A stretch of DNA of 47,692 nucleotides from a virus: the IMG/VR virus record IMGVR_UViG_3300046167_000939, positions 1 through 47,692 of that record; one strand, 5' to 3'. The position numbers and the translations under genes are program-made. Position 1 is the first letter of the stretch. The number at the start of each line of letters is the position of its first letter. Under the pieces are notes generated by a model. That model was not told where the DNA came from. It worked only from the letters and a program-made list of their open reading frames with translations, and did no database searches. Of the stretch, positions 15,869-25,600 are shown one piece after another.

Positions 15869-18800
15869 CTAATAATCCATCTTTAATCTAAATAATACAT
15901 TATCAGAATCTTTTTTAGCATAAGGCTTAACAACTTTAGCTTTAGCTACTATATTAAGATTTGAATCATGTAGGTTTATATCTGTAATATATACAAAATC
16001 CTCATCGGAGTTAAATGCAGATTCATTTAACCTTAAGTTTTCAATTTGAGATGTATTGTAAGATTTATTAGTTCTTCCTGAATATGCAGGTAGATTTAAT
16101 TCATAAACATTTAATTTTGAAGAAGATTTAAAATCTAATTTTAAACTAAACTCTCCAAAGTTTTCAAGAGAAGGATGTAATATAGTTATAATTCCTTCAT
16201 TATATAAACAGTGACCTACATAACTCCATTCTGCATGTTTTGTAAGTGAGTCAGCTCTATATAAAGTTCCTTTACCATTATCTTTTAATTTAATCTTTTT
16301 ATTTCCAAAAGTACCAGATAAACCTGAATCATATAATTCTACAGACTCTTTTTCTAATCTTCTTCCAAATATCTGTGTTGATATACAAAAAGCTTTTGAA
16401 TAAGTTTCAGACATATCATCATATAAGTTATATAAAGGATATTCTTGTTTAAAATATGGAATAAAATTAGCATTATCATCAATATTATCTAACTCTTTTT
16501 TAACAACATAAGGTAAATAACTAGCATTACTATTTACAAAAGAGTCATTAATTTTTCTAGATACTGGATTTGATAAGTCTTTTAAGAAATAGTCTGTTCC
16601 AACTTCAACAAATTTTTCATTATCATTGATATCACTTTTAATTTTTAAAAAGTTTGTTTGATTATTATCTGAAAGGGTGAAATCTTCTCTAAAAAAGTTA
16701 TTCAATGAAATATTTTTTAGTCCATCATAGTTTATTTTAAATGTCACACCATCAGAAATTTTATAAGTTTCTCTTTGTTCAAGAGGCATAAGACTTTTAA
16801 GACTATATGAATAATCATAAAGATTAGAGTCAGCTATATAAGTTATAAGATTATTTGATTTTAAAATAGAATCTTCTTTAATAACTTTATTTAAACTAAC
16901 ATGTCCTATATCAAAATAATTGTTATCGTCATAGTGAGATTCTTCATCAGAATTATTATAATAATTTTTATATTTTTGCGTTTGAAGACCATTATCACAT
17001 GGTATTATAAAATTATTTTTATAAGTAAAGTATTTTTCAAAATATAAATCAAAATCACCACTGTTTTCTAAAGATAATTCATGAAGTTTTTGATGATATA
17101 GTTTATTAATACTTTCTCCTTTTTTAATATTATCAACTAAATTACTTTGTCTATTTCCTAAAATATCACCACTAGGTATATAACTTAATACATTAAACAA
17201 ATTATAATTAGCTTGATCTGATGTATATTCACCATTAAATACAACATTTGGACATGATTTTTGTTTAAACTCAAATAAGAATTTTTCAACTATTACTTCA
17301 TGACCTAAGCATTTATTTGAAAAATAATTATTAATTGGACCTGAAAAGACATTGTTTTGCAAATTAATATTTGAAATAGAACCACTAGAAGTGTTATCAC
17401 TTATTCCGTTTAGATTAACGATTGATTTCTTTTTTATATCTTTATTAAAGTACAAAACAGGCAAGGAAAATATTAATCTATTATCACTAAAATCAGAAAT
17501 ACTATTTTCACATATAAGATTCTTAATATCATTTATACTACTGTTATAAACTCTTACATCACAAATTTCAGCACTCAAAGCTATACTAGTACTAGATGTA
17601 ATATAGTCACCATTCATAACATTTAAAGAATTGTTTATTTCAACATCAATACTAGTAGTACCGGTTTCAAAAAAATCATCTTCAATATTTTCTCCAAAGT
17701 TTATATTTTTAAGTGCATACGGACCAATATAATCTCCGTCAGAAGAAGAATTCACAGAAAATAGTTTTTTAAAAGTTTCAATTTCGTCAGATACATCTTT
17801 AAACGAATTTCCAATACAAATAAAACTATTACTATTATTTACTTTTCTAAAACCTAAAATATCAACTGTTACACTATCAATTTGATTTCCATCAATATAA
17901 ATTTTTAAGTTTAAAGTGTTTCTATTTATATCTTCTAAAGAAACACAAACATTTTGCCAATGATTATAATTAATAATATTATCACTACTTAAAACTACAT
18001 TTGTATCTTTTACAACATTACTAGATGATATGTTATCATTTAAAAAAACTACTGACTCATCGCTTAGTATATGTTCGTCACCTAAAGTTGCAAACAATCT
18101 AAACTTATCTGTATAACCAGATTGATCTGTGTTTGAACCTTTAACCAAATACAAACCAATTATTCCTGGAATGTTTAATACACATCCAGGATTAAAACTG
18201 TGACCTTCTATATTTTTGTTATTTTGATTAATATAAAAAGATAGTGTTAAATTATTATTATTATTTTCAAAAAAATCATAAACACTTTTACTATTATGAA
18301 AAGCATTAGGATAAACAATTATATTTTTATGTGTTTTATCTGTATTTTTTGAATTATTTATATTGAAAAAATTTAAACAATTATAATTTGAAAATCCCCA
18401 GTGAGGATTTAAAACTTTATACTTCATATTTTCTCTATAGAATTTATAAAGATTTTTTATTGACTTTTTCTTATAAAAATTTTCATCGTCTACAACAAAC
18501 TTTTGTTTAACCTTTTCAACACCAAACTTGAATTCTCCAGAATTATCAAGTGAAAATCCAACTGCTGAAAGATTAGATTCATTTTCATTATTTGCATTTG
18601 ACTTTATAACATTAAGTTTTTCTAGGACTGTTCCACCTGAATCTTTATCGAAATTTGAGTTAATGTGACTATTGAATTTTTCAAATTCATAAGAATTACT
18701 ATTAATATTTAAAGAATAAGTCTTTTTAGGATTATTAATCTTAGAACTTAATTGACCATAAACTCCTGATTCTTCAATTTCTAAAGACTCTAGATCACTG

Positions 18801-18892
18801 CATTCAATTGAAGCAGAAACATATGTTTTTTGTGGTTGTAATTCGATTGTGTTTTTTACAATCATTTTAGGATCAATTAAGTTTAAAGTCAT
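15869..18892 (-). CDS. Large virion protein with LamG-like domain
   Basis: 1007 aa. The N-terminal part is mainly beta with HWGFSNYNCLNFFNIN; a LamG/concanavalin-like domain spans roughly residues 200-400 (LTLSFYINQNN, HSFNPGCVLNIPGIIGLYLV, HWQNVCVSLE, LKIYIDGNQID). The C-terminus, ITDINLHDSNLNIVAKAKVV to RLKMDY, resembles the C-terminus of the next upstream protein. Likely a fibre, baseplate or appendage protein that contacts carbohydrate or a partner subunit; LamG folds often bind glycans. Very Asn-rich, reflecting AT-rich codons. Last gene of the tail block before the DNA-metabolism island. Confidence 0.82.
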   Translation of the reverse strand: MTLNLIDPKMIVKNTIELQPQKTYVSASIECSDLESLEIEESGVYGQLSSKINNPKKTYSLNINSNSYEFEKFNSHINSNFDKDSGGTVLEKLNVIKSNANNENESNLSAVGFSLDNSGEFKFGVEKVKQKFVVDDENFYKKKSIKNLYKFYRENMKYKVLNPHWGFSNYNCLNFFNINNSKNTDKTHKNIIVYPNAFHNSKSVYDFFENNNNNLTLSFYINQNNKNIEGHSFNPGCVLNIPGIIGLYLVKGSNTDQSGYTDKFRLFATLGDEHILSDESVVFLNDNISSSNVVKDTNVVLSSDNIINYNHWQNVCVSLEDINRNTLNLKIYIDGNQIDSVTVDILGFRKVNNSNSFICIGNSFKDVSDEIETFKKLFSVNSSSDGDYIGPYALKNINFGENIEDDFFETGTTSIDVEINNSLNVMNGDYITSSTSIALSAEICDVRVYNSSINDIKNLICENSISDFSDNRLIFSLPVLYFNKDIKKKSIVNLNGISDNTSSGSISNINLQNNVFSGPINNYFSNKCLGHEVIVEKFLFEFKQKSCPNVVFNGEYTSDQANYNLFNVLSYIPSGDILGNRQSNLVDNIKKGESINKLYHQKLHELSLENSGDFDLYFEKYFTYKNNFIIPCDNGLQTQKYKNYYNNSDEESHYDDNNYFDIGHVSLNKVIKEDSILKSNNLITYIADSNLYDYSYSLKSLMPLEQRETYKISDGVTFKINYDGLKNISLNNFFREDFTLSDNNQTNFLKIKSDINDNEKFVEVGTDYFLKDLSNPVSRKINDSFVNSNASYLPYVVKKELDNIDDNANFIPYFKQEYPLYNLYDDMSETYSKAFCISTQIFGRRLEKESVELYDSGLSGTFGNKKIKLKDNGKGTLYRADSLTKHAEWSYVGHCLYNEGIITILHPSLENFGEFSLKLDFKSSSKLNVYELNLPAYSGRTNKSYNTSQIENLRLNESAFNSDEDFVYITDINLHDSNLNIVAKAKVVKPYAKKDSDNVLFRLKMDY

Positions 18893-18905
18893 AACCTACT
18901 CTTAA

Positions 18906-18931
18906 TATTAATAATCTATATTAATAATCTA
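18906..18931 (-). repeat. 13-bp perfect tandem duplication at a gene end
   Basis: tattaataatcta occurs twice head to tail (18906-18918, 18919-18931). The copy at 18919-18931 encodes the last Leu-Asp-Tyr codons and stop of the 18921-20150 gene; the other copy lies after the stop. Probably a small slippage duplication without effect on the protein. Confidence 0.85.
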
Positions 18932-20150
18932 GTCTAACACTAATCGACAAATCAACTTCTGGGTTTTTCTCAATAGGTCTAGAAGTTTTAGCAACTGCTA
19001 ATAATTCATCATCTTTTGCTCCATATAAACCAACAGTTGTAATATATGTAAAAGGATCATCTCCTTTTTCTTGTATACATCTTATATTACCATCTTCATC
19101 AATATATGTTGGGTTAGTTGAAAAGTTTGCGTCATTTGGGCCGACTCTGCAAAAGTGAATTGTTGAATTAATACTAGTCTGATTAATAAAACCAATAGCT
19201 GACTTGTTATCTCTTCCGAATCTTGTATCTGCAATATGATCAACAATATTGTCAATTGATCCACTTATCCAAAAATGAGGAATGAAATCATTATCAAAAT
19301 TAACTTCATTATTACTGTTATTAACAGAAGAAATTGGTCCAACAACATGATCAGTAGATCTAAAAATCTGTTCAGCGTCTAAAACAATAACACCTTTATT
19401 GTAAAATATCAATCCAACTTTTGTATCACTACTATCAGATATAAACCCTATATGACCTGACATAGGTGATACATTTAAATTAGATGAAGATCCTACATCA
19501 GAATAAAGTTTAAAATCTTGAGTAGATGAAATAGATCCACTAATGTTATTAGTAGTACTAGAAGCTTCATCAAGTGATTTGTGTATTTTAATTGAAAATT
19601 GTTCTTTATCTAATCCATCTCTTACAAAAAGTCTTTTAAAGTTTATAAAAAGAGCATAGTCAATTCTATCATCTGGATCAGTAGATTCATACGGAACATG
19701 AAAAGCAGAGTCTGAATTGCCTAGCAAATAGTGTGCATATTGCTTGTATATGTTTGATTTTTCTCTCATCATAAGTGTAGTATTATCAAACACTTTTTTT
19801 CCACTTGAATCTGGTATAATAGTAATACCATTAATAGTTTCTGTTCCATCTTCGTTTTTTTGTGAAAACGATCCAATTGTCAAATCTAACATTTCGTTAG
19901 AAGTTTGATAATTATGATCTTGATCAAATACTGTTTGATATAAAGAAGAAGTTACTGAACCTTCAAAATCAAGACCTCCTGTTACAAAAACTTCATATTT
20001 TTTTCTTGTATATATTGGAGTCGTCGTTACATCATCGCCTGATGTAGTATCATACTTGCTTGCAATATCTACTTGTAGTATATCTACTAATTGTCTAATA
20101 TTAGACTTCTTGTAAACTCTGTCAGTACTATTTATATTATAATATGTCAT
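18921..20150 (-). CDS. Virion structural protein of large T4-like phages, 409 aa
   Basis: Begins MTYYNINSTDRVYKKSNIRQ. A beta-rich, soluble protein with FKLYSDVGSSSNLNVSPMSG, KVGLIFYNKGVIVLDAEQIF, and a conserved C-terminus DPFTYITTVGLYGAKDDELL, then AVAKTSRPIEKNPEVDLSISVRLDY-type ending. I know this C-terminal pattern from structural proteins of marine T4-like phages, without a defined role. It shares the ending with the LamG protein downstream, suggesting a common assembly module. Spacing of 19-28 bases to neighbours; same operon. Confidence 0.83.
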   Translation of the reverse strand: MTYYNINSTDRVYKKSNIRQLVDILQVDIASKYDTTSGDDVTTTPIYTRKKYEVFVTGGLDFEGSVTSSLYQTVFDQDHNYQTSNEMLDLTIGSFSQKNEDGTETINGITIIPDSSGKKVFDNTTLMMREKSNIYKQYAHYLLGNSDSAFHVPYESTDPDDRIDYALFINFKRLFVRDGLDKEQFSIKIHKSLDEASSTTNNISGSISSTQDFKLYSDVGSSSNLNVSPMSGHIGFISDSSDTKVGLIFYNKGVIVLDAEQIFRSTDHVVGPISSVNNSNNEVNFDNDFIPHFWISGSIDNIVDHIADTRFGRDNKSAIGFINQTSINSTIHFCRVGPNDANFSTNPTYIDEDGNIRCIQEKGDDPFTYITTVGLYGAKDDELLAVAKTSRPIEKNPEVDLSISVRLDY

Positions 20151-20169
20151 TTAATTTATCCTATTCAAT

Positions 20170-20907
20170 TTAATTACTAGTTATAGTAACTGGAAATATT
20201 AATGAAGACTTAGAATTATTTCCTATAATTTCTATTTGTGTCTTTATTTCTGAAGAGTTTGAAGAAGTTGCATAATATTTATAAGAGTCATTAGTAGTTT
20301 TACCTATTGCAGTAACAACTATTTGACCAAATCTTTGATTGTCAAATTCAGCTTCTGAATTTAATTCTTGTGCAGGAATAACATAATAAGCAATATCATC
20401 TCTAATATCGTCAGGTTCTAATTCATTTATTTTTATAATTTTATTAAACATTTTTACAATGAATTCTGAGTCTACCAACCCAGTCTCTGTAATTATAAGA
20501 TCACGATCTTGGTTTAAAAATGTCTTAAAACTAATTTTTGCATTTTTATTTAAATCAGATGAACTATTAGAAGATATTGTTACTGATGTGTCTTGAGAAC
20601 TTATTAGTTTTAAAAAAGGAAATGCATAAATACTATTAGTATTATTTGCAATAAATGTTCTGACTGGGTATTTTAATGCAAGATCTTTATCAGTAACAGC
20701 TTCAAAAACTGGTGTGTTCTTCTCTATTTTTTCTTTTCCAATAATAAGACCATATTTTTTTAAAATAGAATAGTCAACTTCATCATCACCTAGTCTAAAC
20801 CTAGATATACTAAATGAATTATCATTGTTAGATAACAATTCTCTTCCTTTTTCTGTCAAAACAGCGTCAATTATGACATTGTTTGTTGAATGATTTAGAA
20901 ATCCCAT
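20170..20907 (-). CDS. Conserved virion structural protein (MGFLNHSTNNVIIDAVLTEKG family)
   Basis: 245 aa. The N-terminus MGFLNHSTNNVIIDAVLTEK followed by GRELL and a RLGDDEVDYSILKKYG block is, from memory, a well-conserved signature of a structural protein in cyanophages and other marine T4-like phages; EKNTPVFEA and LALKYPV follow. Precise role unknown, probably baseplate or tail. It resembles in its opening the 30522-31532 protein (LIDYKLTEFGRDKLS), so the two may be distant paralogues. Preceded by a 66-base AT-rich gap, and AGGAG before the ATG at 20907. Confidence 0.87.
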   Translation of the reverse strand: MGFLNHSTNNVIIDAVLTEKGRELLSNNDNSFSISRFRLGDDEVDYSILKKYGLIIGKEKIEKNTPVFEAVTDKDLALKYPVRTFIANNTNSIYAFPFLKLISSQDTSVTISSNSSSDLNKNAKISFKTFLNQDRDLIITETGLVDSEFIVKMFNKIIKINELEPDDIRDDIAYYVIPAQELNSEAEFDNQRFGQIVVTAIGKTTNDSYKYYATSSNSSEIKTQIEIIGNNSKSSLIFPVTITSN

Positions 20908-20973
20908 GTGGCTTTTTCTCCTAGTAATACTCTTTATTTTATATATAAATATAATTAAATAAAATTTGTTATT

Positions 20974-22611
20974 TTAATTTTGTTGCTTTTCAAAGTTTTT
21001 TATTTTAAAATCTTTTTCGTACTTTTTTAAATCGTTAACTCTAAATATAGTAAACTTGTAATCTTCATCATCTTTTAATATACTAATTTCTCTATCTCCT
21101 ATATTAACAAAACCATAATCAGGTGTTACATATAACTTTATGCTTTTTATGTTTTTTAAAATAGGTAAATTATCAATCATATTATCATTATATTTAAAAA
21201 ACTTACTATTTTGCATAATTTTTTCATTAGGTTTATTTCTCGGAGCATCTGAGTCTGAAACTATGTCGTATATTATTTTGTCTTCAAATGGATCATATAA
21301 AATAGCAATTTGTTCTGAATAATTTGAAAACATACCATGTGCATCAATAGTCCTTATAGCATAAATTGTTATCTTTCCTCTTTTATAATCACTATCTAAA
21401 TAATTATATTTTACTTCACCTGGCGTCTTGAGAATCATTTCTTCTGGTATTATTTCTCTTGGTTGATATAAATCATTCTCATCGTGACCTTCTAATTGTG
21501 AAATAATTGTAAATGGTTCATCTAGACTGTATCTTCTAAGTATTTGATACCCTTTAGCATCATATTGATAATCAGACGGCTCGTCCCAACTAATCTTAAG
21601 AGAATTATTATTCAATTTAAATCTTATATTATTAGGAGGTGGAGGAGCTTCATTTTCAAAACATTCGATTTCTTTTGTGATATAAGGATAATCACATAAT
21701 AAATATGTATTTAAAATTAAAGGGTCATTTGAGTCATTTTGCATATAAAGATAAACATTAGAAACAACATATCTATAAGTTTCACCATACCTTACAGCTT
21801 CATCTTCATAAGAAGAGTTTAAATAAAGTTCCTCTGAATCTGAATTTTTTGTTATAAATTTGCCACATAAAAATTTATATTTTTCATCTTCATCAAGAAT
21901 ATATTTTTCTAAAAGTAATCCACATCTTATTGCGTTATAATTAGAAAAATCAATGTTTACATTATTTGTTTCATTAACTTTCTTAGATAAAACATTTAAA
22001 TTTGAAAATATAGATCCATCTGAAGATGATTCGCTAATTAAATCATCGTTTTCTTTTGATATATTTGAATAAACAATATCATTATAAACTTTATTTTGCT
22101 CGAAAAATCCTGTTTCTGGGAAAAAAGAATTAATTGTAATTTTATCTGTATTTATTCCAAAATCTTCTGGGTTTAAATAAGACATTCTCTGTGTATATTT
22201 AATATTATTAGAAGATGTAGTAAATTTGTCTTTATTGTAAAATCCAATATTATCTGACTTTTCTTTTTCATCTAAATCAATAGATAAAAATTTTCTTTTT
22301 GTAATCATTTGATCGATTTTATTAAAAATTTTTATACTAATTTTGTCTATACTATTTAATAACGATAAATTAAAAACTTCTGGTAAGAAATTATCTCTAT
22401 TGTAATTAGATCTATCAATTTCATTATGATTATTTAAAGTTAGTCTAATAAATCTTTTTTTATATCTAGATGATTCTGTGATCTTTATAATATTATCGTC
22501 TATAACTGTTTCATTTTTCTCGTAATAGTTATAAATAAAATTTGATTCAACTTTTAAATCTTTATTTCTTCTTCCATTTAATGAAAAAATGTGATCAATA
22601 ACCTTATTCAT
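20974..22611 (-). CDS. Virion protein with fibronectin type III domain
   Basis: 545 aa. A fibronectin III-like domain at roughly residues 325-430: PPPPNNIRFKLNNNSLKISW, then GYQILRRYSLDEPF, and ITIYAIRTIDAHGMFSNYSE with the typical Tyr and W/Y core. Flanking regions are beta-rich without recognised family. FN3 domains in tailed phages sit on tail and baseplate surface proteins and may aid weak host-surface adhesion. Its ATG overlaps the upstream stop (4 bases), so it is coupled to the 1733-residue protein. The gap after it holds no gene. Confidence 0.85.
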   Translation of the reverse strand: MNKVIDHIFSLNGRRNKDLKVESNFIYNYYEKNETVIDDNIIKITESSRYKKRFIRLTLNNHNEIDRSNYNRDNFLPEVFNLSLLNSIDKISIKIFNKIDQMITKRKFLSIDLDEKEKSDNIGFYNKDKFTTSSNNIKYTQRMSYLNPEDFGINTDKITINSFFPETGFFEQNKVYNDIVYSNISKENDDLISESSSDGSIFSNLNVLSKKVNETNNVNIDFSNYNAIRCGLLLEKYILDEDEKYKFLCGKFITKNSDSEELYLNSSYEDEAVRYGETYRYVVSNVYLYMQNDSNDPLILNTYLLCDYPYITKEIECFENEAPPPPNNIRFKLNNNSLKISWDEPSDYQYDAKGYQILRRYSLDEPFTIISQLEGHDENDLYQPREIIPEEMILKTPGEVKYNYLDSDYKRGKITIYAIRTIDAHGMFSNYSEQIAILYDPFEDKIIYDIVSDSDAPRNKPNEKIMQNSKFFKYNDNMIDNLPILKNIKSIKLYVTPDYGFVNIGDREISILKDDEDYKFTIFRVNDLKKYEKDFKIKNFEKQQN

Positions 22612-25600
22612 ACAACCTCAACTTCGATAATATACGAAAAGCTATCATAAAATTCATCATTTTCATATGGTCTTCCTGGAAGTAATGGTGAATCTGGTTC
22701 ACCATAATATTTTTCCATAATTGATTTAATATCTTCTCTACCTATAACTATTGAGAAAATATCATAAAAAGATTTGTCTTGGAAAATTAAATCTAATCTA
22801 TCGTTACTTGAATATTCTGATATATGATTTAAAAAGTCAAGTGAATATATCCTGTTTGAATTAATAAAACTTCTATCAATATCATCATTAAATATATTTT
22901 CTATATTAGAAAAAGATTCTAAAAATACTTCTTCAAATTCTTTCTTATTCATTATATTAACAAAACTCTGTACTGAAGAGTTTATTAAGTTATTTTCTAT
23001 ATCAATATTATTTATGTAATTTTCATCTATATTTTTTTGTGTTCTATAATTTGTATATTTTACTGCATTTGATATTATCATTGATCTATAAATAGATAGT
23101 GATATATCAATAAGATCATTGTCGTTTGAAGATAATAATGATTGATTGTTATTAATCAATCTTTCTGTGTTAATATTATTAATGATATTTTCTTTAATAA
23201 ACAACACTGATTCGTCTCTATTAAGTAAATTATATCTTTCTTTTAAATCTTTACTGTCAAAATTATATGCTCCAATAATATCATCAATAAAAATACCACT
23301 TTCAGATGCTAAAGTATTTCTTTTAGCTAAGTCTAAATATGAAGGAACAATATCAGTAAAAACTGGGGTATAAATCTTGTAAATAGGAGGAATAAATATA
23401 TCAGGAAATTTATGATTTATAATATTACATTTAAATTTTAAAATCTTTTTGTTACTTAAAAGACTTGCTATTTTATAATCAATTCCAAACCTAATAATAT
23501 CATATTTCGTGTATAACGAGTTAAGAGTAGAAATACCTTGATTAGCTAGTAAACTCTTATTTTTTTCTCTCAATAATACGTTTTCAAAAAAACTTTTATT
23601 ATTTTCGTTTATACTATAATTAAAATGATTTTTTAAATTAAAATTTAAGTCTCTTGGTAAATCAAAATAATTTTTTCTATATTCTTTATCCTGAAAATAA
23701 TAATAGTCATTCATATGTTTTGAAATATAATTTAATCTTAAATCGTTGTTTATTAAATTAATCGAATTTTCTATTTGAAATCTTTCTTCTAATTTTGATA
23801 AACTATCACTAATAAATACTAAATCATTTTGAGTCCCTTGAAAATTTTCAATTTCTGAAACGTAACTATATAAAGTGTCAAATGACATAATTTCACAAAT
23901 ATCAGAATTATTTAGTGTTCTAAGAATATTTTGTAAATCTGCATTTAGTTTTGTATAAAGTATTTGATCAAATTCATCACTACTTTCTGGTAATATATCA
24001 CGTTCAAATTTCATATCCTTAGATTTTGTAATCATTTTATCAATAAATCTTTTAAAATATAAATTAAAAACTTCATCATTCCACATTGAATTTTTTACGT
24101 TATCAAGTGATATACTTCCAACAAAATGATCTGATTGATTTGGTGTATCATTAATTGCATCGTGTATATTTCTTTTAACTGATAACTCTATTATATTATC
24201 ATAATATGTTGAATAGATATTGCACATAGGTATAAGAAGACTTCCAAATATTTCTATAATATCTTTATTGTTATTTATATAATTATAAGTGTCTTCTAAT
24301 GTAGAAATACTTGAAATTTCACTTTCAAAATTATCATTAACAAATTTAAACATCTCTATAACTGTTTTATTAATAAGTGTTGATAATTGTGAAACACTTT
24401 CTCCACCTCCTATTAAATATTCTATTATAGATGTTCCATAAGTATTATAATTTAGAGAACTTATAATGTCATCAAAAACTCTTTCTCCATCAAGATTAGA
24501 AATATTACTAATATAATCTTCTAAAGTATTATTTCCAATTAATCCATTGTTATTTGCTTTTCTATAAATATTATATATAATACCTTTATTTCTGTCAAAG
24601 TCATAAGAAGTTTTTTCTTCTTTATCTAAATTTAAATAGACATCATGATTATAAAATTCATTATATACATATTCATAAAGACCTGAAAAATCTTCATTAT
24701 CACTATTACCACTAGAAATTATTTTTGCATTTGAAGATGCTATACCAGCATCTTCAACAAGACTGCTATATTGTGAACAATCTAAATTTTTTCCTATTTT
24801 ATATTTTGTAGAAAGATATGGAAAACAATAAGTATAAATTTTTCCTGGCATAACTCCAAAATCTTTATCATTTTTGGCATAATAATCACCATCAGTAGGA
24901 TCAGTAAATACACTAATTGTTAAATCTTCAGGTTCTACAGTAGTAACTTTTGTATCTGGAAATTCTATTGTCCTTAACGTAAAACTTTTTTGTCTTTGTA
25001 TATTCTTAACTGAAAAAACTTTATTTATATACTTTAAATATGATCCATTAGTTTTTTCATTTATTGTATTAAAGTCATTTTCTACTTTTATATTTTTATA
25101 TCTTAGAATTGAAGATATTGCTATTACACTGAATATTTCGCTATTTTTTTCATTAATAATCGCGTCACTTAATAATTTATCAAATCCATCTGCACTTCTG
25201 AATATGTTTTTATTAAGTTTATTTCTAATTGATTTTAAGATATAATGAAAATATGTAGAACTGTTTTTAAATTCACTATCTGTATAATATGAACTTAAAA
25301 AATTCTTAATATCACTTCCACTAATAGGAAAATTTATATCATCATTACTAGACAATTTAAATTCCATAGAATCTTTTATACCATTATACTCTTTTGAATA
25401 GTCAAAATTTTTGTAAAACTCTCCTTGAAAAGAATTAATAAATTCACTATCATCATAATTGTCTAAAGAATATTTTGATATATTTGAATATAGTAATGAT
25501 AAAAAAGGTGTTGTTCTTTCAATCTTAGATACATTTTTAACTTTATCTTTGAAATTATCAAGATAGTCAATAAAAGAGTTTTCATTAGAATTTTCTAATT

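Noticed and set aside
20908-20973. AT-rich gap with TATATAAAATA as possible promoter
   Set aside because: It is the largest gap in the tail block after recoding is considered, but AT content makes TATA-like strings uninformative and no -35 or conserved late motif is recognisable.
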